Source: Muriiphilus sp048268845
GTDB lineage: Bacteria; Pseudomonadota; Alphaproteobacteria; Rhodobacterales; Rhodobacteraceae
Direction of reading: 5' to 3'
DNA: 64,000 nucleotides
Assembly (NCBI GenBank): GCA_048268845.1
Contig: JBLWUQ010000001.1
Span: forward strand, 1 to 64,000
The notes below the pieces were generated by a model that saw only the letters and a list, made by a program, of their open reading frames with translations, ran no database searches and was not told the origin of the DNA. The position numbers and the translations under genes are program-made. Positions 25,217 to 34,474 of the stretch are shown in pieces. The stretch's first letter is position 1; every line of letters begins with the position of its first letter.

Positions 25217-25969
25217 ATGACAGCGCCAGACAAGAAAACCACGCATTTCGGCTTTCGCACCGTCGACGAGGACCAGAAGGCCGGCATGGTCCACGGCGTC
25301 TTTACCAATGTCGCCTCTAAATACGACATCATGAACGACGCGATGTCGATGGGCATCCACCGGATCTGGAAAGACGCGATGATGGACTGGCTGGCGCCGC
25401 GTCCGGGGCAAAAGCTGCTCGACGTGGCTGGCGGCACCGGCGACATCGCGTTCCGCTTCCTCACCCGCGCCCGGACGGCCAGCGCCACCGTGCTCGACAT
25501 GACGGAATCGATGCTCATAGAAGGCCGCAAGCGGGCCGAGGCCGGGCGTATGGCGGGCAGTCTCGACTGGGTGGTGGGCGACGCGATGGCGCTGCCGTTC
25601 AAGGCCAATACCTTCGACGTCTACACGATCAGTTTCGGCATAAGAAACGTCACCCGCATCCCCGATGCGCTGTCCGAAGCCTTCCGCGTGCTGCGCCCCG
25701 GCGGGCGGCTGATGGTGCTCGAATTCAGCCAGATCCCCAACGCCCTGATGCAGCGCGCCTATGACCTGTATTCCTTCAACGTCATCCCGCGCATGGGCAA
25801 GCTGATCGCCAATGACGCCGACAGCTATCAGTATCTGGTCGAGTCGATCCGCAAGTTTCCCGATCAGGACACCTTCGCCGACATGATCCGCAGCGCCGGG
25901 TTCGAGAACGTCAGCTATCGCAACCTGTCGATGGGCATCGCAGCACTTCATTCCGGCTGGAAGATCTGA
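25217..25969 (+). CDS. ubiE: Ubiquinone/menaquinone biosynthesis C-methyltransferase UbiE
   Basis: A 250-residue SAM methyltransferase with the UbiE signatures HGVFTNVASKYDIMNDAMSMGIHRIWK, LLDVAGGTGDIAFRF (SAM loop) and YTISFGIRNVTRIPDALSEAFRVLRPGGRL. It methylates C-2 of the demethoxy-benzoquinol intermediate in ubiquinone synthesis. The ATG at 25217 decides the start; longer readings extend into the mutM side. Its TGA overlaps the ubiB start (TGATG), so both are made together. Confidence 0.97.
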   Translation: MTAPDKKTTHFGFRTVDEDQKAGMVHGVFTNVASKYDIMNDAMSMGIHRIWKDAMMDWLAPRPGQKLLDVAGGTGDIAFRFLTRARTASATVLDMTESMLIEGRKRAEAGRMAGSLDWVVGDAMALPFKANTFDVYTISFGIRNVTRIPDALSEAFRVLRPGGRLMVLEFSQIPNALMQRAYDLYSFNVIPRMGKLIANDADSYQYLVESIRKFPDQDTFADMIRSAGFENVSYRNLSMGIAALHSGWKI

Positions 25970-27498
25970 TGCGGGGTCCGCACAACTTCTGGCGCCTCGT
26001 GCGCACCGGCGCGACCTTTGCGCGCACCGGCGCGCTGCACGTGGTGCTCGACGCGATGGAGGCGCCGCCGCTGGTGCGCGTCGCGGTCCGCATGGTAAGC
26101 TGGCCCTTCGCCTTTCTCGGCCACAAGGGCGATCCATCGCGCCCGCCCCTGACCCGCGCCCTGACCGCCCTTGGCCCGGCCTACATCAAGTTCGGCCAGA
26201 CCATGTCGACACGGCCCGATGTGGTCGGCGAGGATCTGGCGCGCGAGCTGACCTATCTGCAGGACAAGCTCCCGCCGTTTTCGACCGAGGTTGCCCGCCA
26301 GATGATCGAGGCCGAGCTTGAGATCACGCTCGACGAGGTGTTTTCCGAGTTCTCCGAACCGGTCGCCGCCGCCTCGATCGCGCAGGTCCACCGCGCCCGG
26401 ATCGCCGCCACCGGCGAGGAGGTCGCGGTCAAGGTGCTGCGCCCGCGCATCGAACGTGCCTTTCGCACCGACCTTGACGCCTTCCACTTCGCGGCTGCCT
26501 TCCTCGAGGCCATGCTGCCGATGACGCGCCGCCTCAAGCCCTCGGACGTGGTGCAGCACTTCGAAGACACCGTGATGGGCGAGCTTGATCTGCGGCTGGA
26601 AAGCGCCTCGGCCTCGGAGTTTGCCGAGAACACCAAGGACGACGCCGGGTTCGTCGTGCCGAAGGTGAACTGGGGGCTGACGTCCAAGCGGGTGATGACG
26701 CTGGGCTGGGGCGAAGGCATCCCGGCCAACGAGGTCGAGCGGGTGCGCGAAGCCGGGCTCGACTGCGAGGCGCTGGGCAACCGGGTGCTGCAACTGTTCC
26801 TTAGCCATGCCCTGCGCGACGGGCTGTTCCACGGCGACATGCATCAGGGGAATCTGAAATTCGCGCTGAACGGCGACATCATCGCGCTCGATTTCGGGAT
26901 CATGGGGCGGATCGACGAATATACCCGCCGCGTCTATGCCGAGATCCTGTTCGGCTTCATCCGGCGCGATTACCGCCGCGTCGCCGAAGTGCATTTCGAG
27001 GCCGGCTATGTCCCCGCCGATCAGGATGTCGACGAATTCGCCCGCGCGCTGCGCGCCGTGGGCGAGCCGATTTTCGGCATGGACGCCACCCAGATCTCGA
27101 TGGGGCGGCTGTTGCACTACCTTTTTGAAGTCACCGAATGGTTCGGGATGCAGACCCGCACCGAGCTGATCCTCTTGCAGCGCACGATGGTGGTGGTCGA
27201 GGGCGTCGCGCGCTCGCTCAACCCGCATATCAACATCTGGCAGGTCGCCCGCCCGGTGGTCGAGACCTATATCACCGATTCGATCGGCCCCAAGGCGATG
27301 CTCTCCGACCTCGCCAAGACCGCGCGGGTGCTGGCGCGCTTTGGCCCGCGCCTGCCAGGGCTGGCCGAGGCCGCGCTGATCCGCCAGGCACAAACGCCCG
27401 AGACACCGAGGCGCGCACGGCCTTATCGCGCGATCGGCTATGTCGCGCTGGGTGCCGCACTTGCGCTCACTGGCGTCTGGGTCGTGACTAGCCTCTGA
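25969..27498 (+). CDS. ubiB: Ubiquinone biosynthesis protein UbiB (atypical kinase/ATPase)
   Basis: A 509-residue ABC1/ADCK-family protein. The hallmark KxGQ motif is in YIKFGQTMSTRPD, the alanine-rich loop in AASIAQVHRARI, and the kinase-like catalytic and metal segments in GLFHGDMHQGNLKF and IALDFGIMGR. A hydrophobic C-terminal helix (GYVALGAALALTGVWVV) anchors it to the inner membrane. It supports coenzyme Q synthesis. The ATG overlaps the ubiE stop. Its end overlaps the convergent phosphotransferase gene by 11 bases. Confidence 0.96.
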   Translation: MRGPHNFWRLVRTGATFARTGALHVVLDAMEAPPLVRVAVRMVSWPFAFLGHKGDPSRPPLTRALTALGPAYIKFGQTMSTRPDVVGEDLARELTYLQDKLPPFSTEVARQMIEAELEITLDEVFSEFSEPVAAASIAQVHRARIAATGEEVAVKVLRPRIERAFRTDLDAFHFAAAFLEAMLPMTRRLKPSDVVQHFEDTVMGELDLRLESASASEFAENTKDDAGFVVPKVNWGLTSKRVMTLGWGEGIPANEVERVREAGLDCEALGNRVLQLFLSHALRDGLFHGDMHQGNLKFALNGDIIALDFGIMGRIDEYTRRVYAEILFGFIRRDYRRVAEVHFEAGYVPADQDVDEFARALRAVGEPIFGMDATQISMGRLLHYLFEVTEWFGMQTRTELILLQRTMVVVEGVARSLNPHINIWQVARPVVETYITDSIGPKAMLSDLAKTARVLARFGPRLPGLAEAALIRQAQTPETPRRARPYRAIGYVALGAALALTGVWVVTSL

Positions 27499-28390
27499 GC
27501 GCCGCGATTTCCAACGCCGCCGCCTGCGCGTATCCGACGTCACCGCGCGCCGCGCGCCACAGGCAATAGGCCGCCATGCGCCAATGAAACAGCGGACGCA
27601 ACGCCCTGTAGCGCGCCACCGTGGCCGGGTTGTCATAGGCGTCGAGGAAGGCGTCGGCCTGCGCCAGCGACAGCGGCGGGTTTCCCGACACCACCTGCAT
27701 CGCCGGTGACAGAAAGACCGCCAGATCCTCGGCCGGGTCTCCCCGCGCCGGGCATTGCCAGTCGATGAACGTCACGCCGGTGGGCGTCACCAGCGCATTT
27801 CCCGCGGTCGCGTCGCCATGCACGAACGCACGCGCCACATCCGGGGCATCGGTGGCAAGCGGCTCCAGCGCGGCCAGTTCCCTGCCCGTAGCACCGATCA
27901 CCGCGAGCATGTCGCGGGCCTGGGCCCGCATCGCAGCGTCGCCCGAAGGTTGCTCTGGCAAACCCACCGGCACCGGGCAGGCGTGCAGCCGCGCCAACGC
28001 CGTGCCGACATCTCCGGCGTCATCCTTCGGCGTCCAGGCACGGCCATCGACGTGGGAATAGATCAGGCTGTCGCCCGCGTCCGTCGCGGCAACCGCGACG
28101 AAACCGGGCGCGAGACCGGTTCCCGCCAGCGATCTGAGCGCGGCGGCTTCGGCTTCCGGATCATTGCGAAACAGCGGTGTATCCCCGCCGGGACGGTAGA
28201 GTTTGCAGACCAGGGCCGGCGCCACGGGCGTTGGCGGATCAATGCGCCAGACATGGTTGGTGTTGCCACCGGGCAATATCCGCCAGTCTGCACCCGGCGC
28301 CACCACCTTGGCTCCGACCCAATGCGCCACCAAGGCCGTTGGCGGTGCGGCCTGCGCCCGCGCTCTGTCCTGTCGCTTTACCGTTGCCAC
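27488..28390 (-). CDS. Choline/aminoglycoside-kinase-like phosphotransferase (APH family)
   Basis: A protein of about 300 residues with the APH kinase fold. The catalytic loop is FVHGDATAGNALV and the metal-binding loop is VTFIDWQCPARGDPAEDLAVF. The N-lobe contains GGNTNHVWRI. Small-molecule substrates such as choline, thiamine or sugar alcohols are typical; the true one is unknown. I prefer GTG 28390 as start because AAAGGTGG precedes it; a TTG at 28441 is the alternative. It lies just downstream of flgD on the same strand but is unlikely to be flagellar. Confidence 0.8.
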   Translation of the reverse strand: MATVKRQDRARAQAAPPTALVAHWVGAKVVAPGADWRILPGGNTNHVWRIDPPTPVAPALVCKLYRPGGDTPLFRNDPEAEAAALRSLAGTGLAPGFVAVAATDAGDSLIYSHVDGRAWTPKDDAGDVGTALARLHACPVPVGLPEQPSGDAAMRAQARDMLAVIGATGRELAALEPLATDAPDVARAFVHGDATAGNALVTPTGVTFIDWQCPARGDPAEDLAVFLSPAMQVVSGNPPLSLAQADAFLDAYDNPATVARYRALRPLFHWRMAAYCLWRAARGDVGYAQAAALEIAALRG

Positions 28391-28453
28391 GCCGCCACCT
28401 TTCAAGGCGCGCACGCTAGGCACGGCGCCCCGCGCTGGCAAGCCCGCGCCGGT

Positions 28454-29131
28454 CTATTCCCGGTTTCGTGGTGCCCTGAGCGAGCCGACATCGCCGGCCT
28501 TGATCTCGGTCCCACCATTCAGAACCAGGACCGTCTCGCCATCCTCGACCCGCGCCTCGACGATTTCCGAATAGGCCGCAACCGGAGCTTCGCCCATCAG
28601 TTTGCCCTGCGAATAGCTCTGCAGCGAGAAATCGTAGAAACCCGGCGGAAACGGCGCGCCGAAGGCATCGACCCCGGCCCATTCGACCGGCTGGTCCGAC
28701 ACTGGCAGATCGACCCGGTCCCGCTCGGCACCGCCCGCGTCGCGCACCACCAGAACCACCCGCTCGGCACCGCTGGCCGGTTCTGGGTAGAGCGCGACCG
28801 GGCTGTCCTTGAACCAGACCGGCCCGACCGCCCGCGCCTCCATCCCGACCCATCCAGCAAGATCGCTCATCCCCATCGCGCCAAGCTGTTTTCCGAGCGC
28901 GGTCAGCAGGTCATTGGTCTTGACCTGCTGTTCGACACCGGAAAACGTGGCGAGCTGAACGGCATAATCGGTACTCTCGATCGGGTTGAGCGGGTCCTGG
29001 TTCTGCATCTGCACAGTCAGCATCCGCAGAAACGTATCGAAATCGGACGAAACCATCTGCCCGGCCGACTTTGCGGGTGTCGCAGGGCTGGCCGCTGTGA
29101 CCTGCGGAGTGTTCGAGGTTGCAATTTCCAT
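28454..29131 (-). CDS. flgD: Flagellar hook-capping (hook assembly) protein FlgD
   Basis: A 225-residue protein with the FlgD N-terminal signature DFDTFLRMLTVQMQNQDPLNPIESTDYAVQLATFSGVEQQVKTN and a C-terminal Ig-like half. It caps the growing hook and guides FlgE polymerisation outside the cell. The start is ATG 29131 after AAGGAG; an upstream in-frame codon would put this ribosome site inside the gene. It follows fliK with a gap of about 15 bases, forming a hook-length and hook-cap pair at the left edge of the flagellar cluster. Confidence 0.94.
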   Translation of the reverse strand: MEIATSNTPQVTAASPATPAKSAGQMVSSDFDTFLRMLTVQMQNQDPLNPIESTDYAVQLATFSGVEQQVKTNDLLTALGKQLGAMGMSDLAGWVGMEARAVGPVWFKDSPVALYPEPASGAERVVLVVRDAGGAERDRVDLPVSDQPVEWAGVDAFGAPFPPGFYDFSLQSYSQGKLMGEAPVAAYSEIVEARVEDGETVLVLNGGTEIKAGDVGSLRAPRNRE

Positions 29132-29145
29132 CGGGGTCTCCTTCT

Positions 29146-31140
29146 TCAAAGTCTGATGTCGACCCCGGCAGCCGGGGCATGAGGTCTGGGTGCAACCGTG
29201 CCAACAGGCGCGGCGGGGCGGTCGGTTTCATGGGCCGGGTCGTCATCCGCGAGCAGCGCGCCGGCAGCGCGCGGTTGCTGTCCGCCAGACCCCGGCGCGC
29301 CATGCTGGAAGCTGAACCCGACCGACCCATGGCCGAGACGCCGCAATTCCTCGGCGAACATGTCGATGTGACGGCGGATCATGTCGAGCGTTTCGGGCCG
29401 GTCTGCCTGCAGCGTGACCGCCAGCGTTCCGTTCTCGGTGTGCATCGAGATGCGCACCCGCCCCAGTTCTTCCGGCCTAAGCGTCAGTTCAACCGATCTG
29501 TCGCCCGCCCGGTGCACGGTTTCGGCGATCTGCACGGCCACCCCGCGCGCCACATCCGGCGCAGTCGGAAAGGGCGGGGCGTCGGCGCGGGTCGGCGTGG
29601 CGCGCAGCGCGCTTTCGGCCCCGCTCAGCGCCATGCCCGCGGGGTCCTGCGCCACGATGGCAGGCGCGTCCGGTCTGCCGGTATCTGCGCGCCGCGCCGC
29701 TCCATCTGCATCCCGCAGTGCCGGTGGTTGCGGCGTCGCCAGGGGCGGACCCACCGGCTGCGCGTCGGGTTTCACGAGTTGCCCGATAAATGATGCAGCA
29801 TGATCACCGCCCGGTGCAGGAACGCCCCATGCCAAGCCCGTGATGGGCGCGGGGGCGGACGCCAGTTGTCCACCGGACTGGCCGGGTTGCGCAGGTGGCG
29901 GTTCGGGTAAGCGTATCGATGAGGCGACCGGGTCGCGCCCGACCGATCCGTCGGCCCCGGCTGTCTTCGCCGCAAAGCCCGATCCGGTGACGCCCGGATC
30001 CTTCGTTTGGGACGAACTCCCGGCGGTCTGCTCACCCGCGCCCGACGACACATTGAGAGCCGACAGGTTCGGAGATTGCCGCACAGCCCCTGTTGCTTCC
30101 ACCATGCGTGTCGGCTGGCCCGGCCGCTCGGCTCCGTCAGAAGCCGCAGGATTGGTAATCACCGGCATTGAAGCATCCGGGACCAGGGCGCGCGAACCCT
30201 GAACACCGGCGCTCGGTGACGTGCCAGCAGGGGTCACGTCACCCACGCCGGGCGTCATGTCTTGTTGCTGGCGGGCCAACGACATCTCGTGCGGCACGGG
30301 TTTCGGCGCAGGCGCGGCTGCGCCGACCTGCCGCTCGGCAAGCCCGCGCGACTGGGCAGCAACAGGCTCTACACGCTGCAAGCTCCACGTTTCACCCGTC
30401 GCCAAAGCAGAGCTTTCCACACGCGCAAAAGACGCATCAGTCTCGGGCGCGACCACGGGAACGGGTTCCAAATCGGTCCGTGTCTCGGTCTCCCTCGGCG
30501 CTACTACGGACGTGCGCGCGTCAGCCGGCCCCCAATTCTCCGACCAGCTCGTGTCCGGATCGTGGTCGATCCGTTGCGCACCCGCTTGCACCACCACTGG
30601 CGCTGCGTCCAGGGCAACGGAAATGCGCGGTGCTGCCATCGGCGCGGCGCGTTCATCCATCGCAACTTCCGGCACCGGCGGTCCATCGAACGGCGTGGCA
30701 ATGCTGGCGTTCTCCGACGCAGAATTCACCCCGGCTTCGGCCCATTTGGCCTTAAGCGGACCAGTTTCGACGTCCGCACCTCCGCGATGGTCGGTTTGCT
30801 TCCTGACTCCGGAACAGCATCCGTCCGACGAGTTTTCCAGACTGGGCTGGGACGCTGGCGCCGGGGCCACAACCGGCGCATCGCCAATCACGCGCACGGC
30901 ATCCTCGACCAATTCTTGCGGCAAGAACGACACTTCCTCCAGCATCGTCGTCAGGTGGCGGACTGCCGGGGACGCTCGTGGCACGGCATCCGATACCGCG
31001 GCTGCGGCGAGCCCCGGTTCGGGCAGGGTCAACCCGAAGACATCGCCCGTCGAACCGGCCGCAACCGATCCCGCGACACCCAAAGGCGCAACGGGCGCCA
31101 CGGATGCGCTGAGATAATATACGGATGATGGCAGCTGCAT
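29146..31140 (-). CDS. fliK: Flagellar hook-length control protein FliK
   Basis: A 664-residue protein with a long low-complexity region rich in Ala, Pro, Ser and Thr (about 60-560) and a conserved C-terminal FliK domain (SVELTLRPEELGRVRISMHTENGTLAVTLQADRPETLDMIRRH). The secreted N-part measures hook length. The C-part acts on FlhB to switch export from hook to filament subunits. The start is ATG 31140 (MQLPSSVYYLSAS). It runs leftward into flgD and is divergent from the flgJ-like gene. Confidence 0.9.
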   Translation of the reverse strand: MQLPSSVYYLSASVAPVAPLGVAGSVAAGSTGDVFGLTLPEPGLAAAAVSDAVPRASPAVRHLTTMLEEVSFLPQELVEDAVRVIGDAPVVAPAPASQPSLENSSDGCCSGVRKQTDHRGGADVETGPLKAKWAEAGVNSASENASIATPFDGPPVPEVAMDERAAPMAAPRISVALDAAPVVVQAGAQRIDHDPDTSWSENWGPADARTSVVAPRETETRTDLEPVPVVAPETDASFARVESSALATGETWSLQRVEPVAAQSRGLAERQVGAAAPAPKPVPHEMSLARQQQDMTPGVGDVTPAGTSPSAGVQGSRALVPDASMPVITNPAASDGAERPGQPTRMVEATGAVRQSPNLSALNVSSGAGEQTAGSSSQTKDPGVTGSGFAAKTAGADGSVGRDPVASSIRLPEPPPAQPGQSGGQLASAPAPITGLAWGVPAPGGDHAASFIGQLVKPDAQPVGPPLATPQPPALRDADGAARRADTGRPDAPAIVAQDPAGMALSGAESALRATPTRADAPPFPTAPDVARGVAVQIAETVHRAGDRSVELTLRPEELGRVRISMHTENGTLAVTLQADRPETLDMIRRHIDMFAEELRRLGHGSVGFSFQHGAPGSGGQQPRAAGALLADDDPAHETDRPAAPVGTVAPRPHAPAAGVDIRL

Positions 31141-31190
31141 CTGGTTTCCGGGTGTTCTGACGCCGATGCCCGCAGATTGCCCTGAAAAAA

Positions 31191-31205
31191 TTACCGAATC
31201 TTTAC
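31191..31205. promoter_or_regulatory. CtrA-like box in the fliK/flgJ divergent promoter
   Basis: TTAC-N7-TTAC, a degenerate match to the CtrA consensus TTAA-N7-TTAA. The spacer contains GAATC (31196-31200), a CcrM site, and the word CCGAATCTT also occurs in the better CtrA-like box of the fliL/fliF promoter. Weak alone, stronger in company. Confidence 0.4.
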
Positions 31206-31254
31206 CGGCGGACGCGAAGATGATCGAAACAAGATCGAATTGGAACGAATCGCC

Positions 31255-31539
31255 ATGGACCCCGTCACAGCCCCGCATTCCGGTTTGCCGCGCCCGCCTG
31301 ACCGGACCGATCAGCTGATGTCCGCAGCGCGCGAACTGGAGGCCACGTTTCTTGCGGAAATGCTCGCCTCGGCGAAACTTGGCGCCACGCCAGAGGCGTT
31401 CGGCGGCGGCCCCGGCGAGGAGCAGTTCGCATCGTTCCTGCGGCTGGAACAGGCACGAAACATGGTTGCGGCGGGCGGGATAGGGCTGGCCGAATCACTC
31501 TTCGACGCCTTGAAGGAGCGGTCGGATGGGCTGGACTGA
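31255..31539 (+). CDS. flgJ: FlgJ-like rod-binding protein (N-terminal domain only)
   Basis: A 94-residue protein matching the N-terminal rod-binding domain of FlgJ (ARELEATFLAEMLASAKLG ... EEQFASFLRLEQARNMVAAGGIGLAESLFDALK). The muramidase domain of enterobacterial FlgJ is absent, as is usual in alphaproteobacteria; a separate lytic transglycosylase is encoded at 45648-46469. It acts as rod scaffold or cap. The start is ATG 31255 after GGAACG; a TTG at 31240 is less likely. It overlaps the next gene by 14 bases. Confidence 0.85.
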   Translation: MDPVTAPHSGLPRPPDRTDQLMSAARELEATFLAEMLASAKLGATPEAFGGGPGEEQFASFLRLEQARNMVAAGGIGLAESLFDALKERSDGLD

Positions 31540-31876
31540 CGCCCGCACGACCGGCGCGCTCGAGGATCTGCTGGAGCGGGAGCGGACGCTGATTCTCTCC
31601 GGCGACTTCGACGGCCTGGCAAGGCTCTCGCAGGAAAAGGAGGCGTCCTTCGCGGGTTTGGCGCCAGAACCCCGCGACGCCGCCACGCTCGAACGGATCC
31701 GCCGGATGGCGGACCGCAATCAGCATCTGCTGGCGGCAGCGGCGCGCGGTCTGCGCGCGGCTCAGGCCAGGATTGCGGCGCTTGGCCGTCCCGACACGTC
31801 ATTGCGCACCTATGGCCGCGACGGCGTGCCGACCGATCTCGGCACGCGCGCGCCCGGGCTCAGCAAGCGCGCGTGA
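31526..31876 (+). CDS. FlgN-like flagellar export chaperone (probable)
   Basis: A 116-residue, mostly helical protein with heptad-like leucines (LEDLLERERTLILSGDFDGLARLSQEKE) like FlgN, the export chaperone of the hook-filament junction proteins FlgK and FlgL. Sequence similarity in this family is low, so the call rests on size, helical character and position between flgJ and flagellin. The ATG lies inside the end of flgJ, implying coupled translation. Confidence 0.65.
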   Translation: MGWTDARTTGALEDLLERERTLILSGDFDGLARLSQEKEASFAGLAPEPRDAATLERIRRMADRNQHLLAAAARGLRAAQARIAALGRPDTSLRTYGRDGVPTDLGTRAPGLSKRA

Positions 31877-32097
31877 CAGCTAAGTCCCGGGTATTCGACT
31901 AAAATCCGAACTATTGGCAACATCGCGATTCACGCTTCGTTCAGGACTGGTCGCCCAGAGTGCAGACGCATCCTGAGGGGGTGGCGCGGACGGATGGCCC
32001 GATCCGCAGAGGTCAGAACGGCTCTGAACTCGCTCCGAAACGGGCGAACCTCTCACCAGGCGCGAAACGGCGTCACATGACTGAAGGAATGGAATTC

Positions 32098-33609
32098 ATG
32101 TCCAGCATTCTGACCAACTCCAGCGCGATGGTCGCGCTTCAGACTCTCAAATCGATCAACTCGAACCTCGCCAAGACCCAGAGCGAGATTTCGACCGGCA
32201 AGTCCATCGAAAGCGCCAAGGACAATTCCGCGGTCTGGGCGATCTCGAAGGTGATGGAGGCCGACGTGAACGGCTTCACCGCCATCTCCGACAGCCTGTC
32301 GCTGGGCGAATCGACCGTCGCGGTGGCGCGTCAGGCAACCGAGACGGTCACCGATCTGCTGACCAAGATGAAAGGCAAGATCGTCGCCGCGCAGGAGGAA
32401 AACGTCGATCGTGGCAAGATCCAGACCGACATCAATGCCCTGCGCAACCAGATCTCGTCGGTCGTCGGTGCGGCACAGTTCAACGGCCTCAACATGGTCA
32501 CGGGCACCGATGACGTGAACATCCTCTCGTCGCTCGACCGCGCATCGGACGGCAGCGTGACGGCCGCGAACATCACCGTCGCGCGGCAGGACATGACCAC
32601 CGGCCAAGGCACATTCGGTGCTGGCAGCTTGCTGACGGCAAACGGCACCGCATCGGATACGGCGGTCGCCAATACCGCAAATACCGCGATCGTCTCCATT
32701 GCCAACACCTGGGCCGCCAGCGACGTCGCCAATCTGACCGTGGCAGGGGTGGAGCTTGCCTATACCTTCCAGACCGGCAACACCGTGAACGATGTCGCCG
32801 CCTACTTCGAAGGCGCGATCAATGCCCTGGGGCTCGAGGGCGTTTCAGCAACCAGCTCGGGCGGTGATCTGACGATCAACACCACCCGCGCTTTCGACAA
32901 GGTCGCGATCGCCACCGGCGAAACCACAGCGGGCGACGGCGACGTGCTGATCACTACGCTCAATGGAGCCTCGGGGACACTGACATCCGGTGATATCGCC
33001 GAGCGCGCCGAGAGTATCGCCTTCTCGACCTCGGCTGCGGTCAACGCGGGCGACAGCTACAAGGTCACGATCGGCTCGGCATCCTACAACTATATCGCCG
33101 GGTCCGGTGAATCGATGAAGGATGTGGCCAAGGGGCTGAAGATCGCCGTCGATTCCGCCGGTGACGCAAACCTCACCACACGGGTGGTTCAGGACAGCAC
33201 GACCGGCGCCTGGACGCTGAAGGTCGACAACAACGGCGCATCCGCAGGCTTCTCGCTGTCCGGCAATGCCGGAGGCGAAGCGTCTGGCGGCCTGTTCGGG
33301 CTTGCAAGCATCGATGTGACCACAAACAAGGGCGCGAGGGCGGCGCTGGACAACATCGAAACCTTCATCAACAACTCGATCGACGCGTCGGCCGCGTTCG
33401 GTTCTGCCCAGGGCAGGATCGAGACCCAGAACGACTTCATCGGCAAGCTGACGGATTCCCTGAAGAAAGGGATCGGCTCGCTCGTCGATGCCGACATGGA
33501 GGCCGCCTCGGCCCGGTTGCAGGCGCTGCAGGTGCAGCAGCAGCTCGGCACCCAGTCGCTGTCGATCGCCAACCAGGCGCCGCAGAACATCCTCTCGCTG
33601 TTCCGCTAG
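32098..33609 (+). CDS. fliC: Flagellin
   Basis: A 503-residue filament protein. The conserved D0/D1 N-terminus begins MSSILTNSSAMVALQTLKSINSNLAKTQSEISTGKSIESAKDNSAVWAIS. The conserved C-terminus ends ASARLQALQVQQQLGTQSLSIANQAPQNILSLFR. The central part (about 170-400) is variable and surface-exposed, with Ala/Thr/Gly-rich repeats. The start is ATG 32098 with AAGGA upstream; in-frame codons farther left are not family-like. It is somewhat longer than many rhodobacterial flagellins. A terminator follows, so it is a single-gene unit upstream of flaF-flbT. Confidence 0.97.
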   Translation: MSSILTNSSAMVALQTLKSINSNLAKTQSEISTGKSIESAKDNSAVWAISKVMEADVNGFTAISDSLSLGESTVAVARQATETVTDLLTKMKGKIVAAQEENVDRGKIQTDINALRNQISSVVGAAQFNGLNMVTGTDDVNILSSLDRASDGSVTAANITVARQDMTTGQGTFGAGSLLTANGTASDTAVANTANTAIVSIANTWAASDVANLTVAGVELAYTFQTGNTVNDVAAYFEGAINALGLEGVSATSSGGDLTINTTRAFDKVAIATGETTAGDGDVLITTLNGASGTLTSGDIAERAESIAFSTSAAVNAGDSYKVTIGSASYNYIAGSGESMKDVAKGLKIAVDSAGDANLTTRVVQDSTTGAWTLKVDNNGASAGFSLSGNAGGEASGGLFGLASIDVTTNKGARAALDNIETFINNSIDASAAFGSAQGRIETQNDFIGKLTDSLKKGIGSLVDADMEAASARLQALQVQQQLGTQSLSIANQAPQNILSLFR

Positions 33610-33619
33610 GCATCGCCTC

Positions 33620-33650
33620 AACGGGGCACCGAAGCGGTGCCCCGTTTCCC
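33620..33650 (+). terminator. Intrinsic terminator after flagellin
   Basis: ACGGGGCACCG (33621-33631) and CGGTGCCCCGT (33635-33645) form an 11-bp stem with an AAG loop, followed by TTCCCTT. The stem is excellent and the U-run modest. It separates flagellin from flaF. Confidence 0.75.
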
Positions 33651-33686
33651 TTGACCCAGCCCCACATTCCAGCGGGAGGATAATCC

Positions 33687-34064
33687 GTGACCGCTCATTC
33701 CCTGGCCAAAACGGCCTATGCTGCCAACAAGACACCGATCCGCACGTCGCGCGGCACCGAATACGACGCTTTCGCGCATGTCACACACCGTCTCAAATCC
33801 GCCGAGGCGCGTGGCCCGGCGGGCTTCGCGGACGTCGCCCAGGCCCTTCATGCCAATCGCCGGCTCTGGACGATGCTCGCCGCAGATGTTGCCGAAGACG
33901 GCAACGGCTTGCCGCGGGACCTTCGGGCGCGGATATTCTACCTCGCCGAGTTCACCGTCCAGCACAGCCGCAAGGTCCTGCGCGGCGAAGACAGCGCCGA
34001 AGCCCTCGTCGAGATCAACACTGCCATCATGCGCGGATTGCGCGCACGGGGAGAGGTGGCATGA
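33687..34064 (+). CDS. flaF: Flagellar biosynthesis regulator FlaF
   Basis: A 125-residue FlaF protein with the family segments TEYDAFAHVTHRL and LHANRRLWTMLAADVAEDGNGLPRDLRARIFYLAEFTVQHSRKVL. In alphaproteobacteria FlaF promotes flagellin synthesis and secretion, opposing FlbT. GGGAGGA precedes the start. Its stop overlaps the flbT start as ATGA, the usual flaF-flbT order after the flagellin gene. Confidence 0.93.
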   Translation: MTAHSLAKTAYAANKTPIRTSRGTEYDAFAHVTHRLKSAEARGPAGFADVAQALHANRRLWTMLAADVAEDGNGLPRDLRARIFYLAEFTVQHSRKVLRGEDSAEALVEINTAIMRGLRARGEVA

Positions 34065-34471
34065 CCGGTCTCGTCCTCAAACTCGGCCCGAAGGAACGTG
34101 TGCTGATAAACGGTGCGGTGATCGAGAACGGCGACCGGCGGTCGCGCCTTTCGATCGTCACGCCCAACGCAAACATCCTGCGCCTGCGCGATGCGATCCA
34201 TCCCGAGGAGGTAACGACACCGGTGCGCCGGGTATGCTATATCGCGCAGCTTGTCCTGTCGGGCGACGCTGACAAGGGCGAGGCACATCTGCAACTTCTG
34301 CGTGGAATCGAGCAACTCAGTCAGGTCCTGACCGACTACGACAGTCGAACCTGGCTGACCGAAGCCACCGACGCGGTGCTGGCAGGCCAGGTCTATCAGG
34401 CGCTGAAAGCGCTGCGTGCGCTCCTGCCGCGCGAAGAGCGTCTGTTCGCCGCCGCTCATGCCCGGGCCTGA
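34061..34471 (+). CDS. flbT: Flagellin synthesis repressor FlbT
   Basis: A 136-residue FlbT protein (MTGLVLKLGPKERVLINGAVIENGDRRSRLSIVTPNANILRLRDAI). In Caulobacter FlbT binds the 5' region of flagellin mRNA and lowers its stability or translation until hook assembly is complete. The ATG at 34061 overlaps the flaF stop, which sets the start. Three bases separate it from the following DUF1217 gene. Confidence 0.94.
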   Translation: MTGLVLKLGPKERVLINGAVIENGDRRSRLSIVTPNANILRLRDAIHPEEVTTPVRRVCYIAQLVLSGDADKGEAHLQLLRGIEQLSQVLTDYDSRTWLTEATDAVLAGQVYQALKALRALLPREERLFAAAHARA

Positions 34472-34474
34472 CCC

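Noticed and set aside
31877..32097. Sigma-28 or sigma-54 promoter upstream of flagellin
   Set aside because: No sequence with correct spacing to either consensus could be found by eye; the flagellin promoter type stays open.
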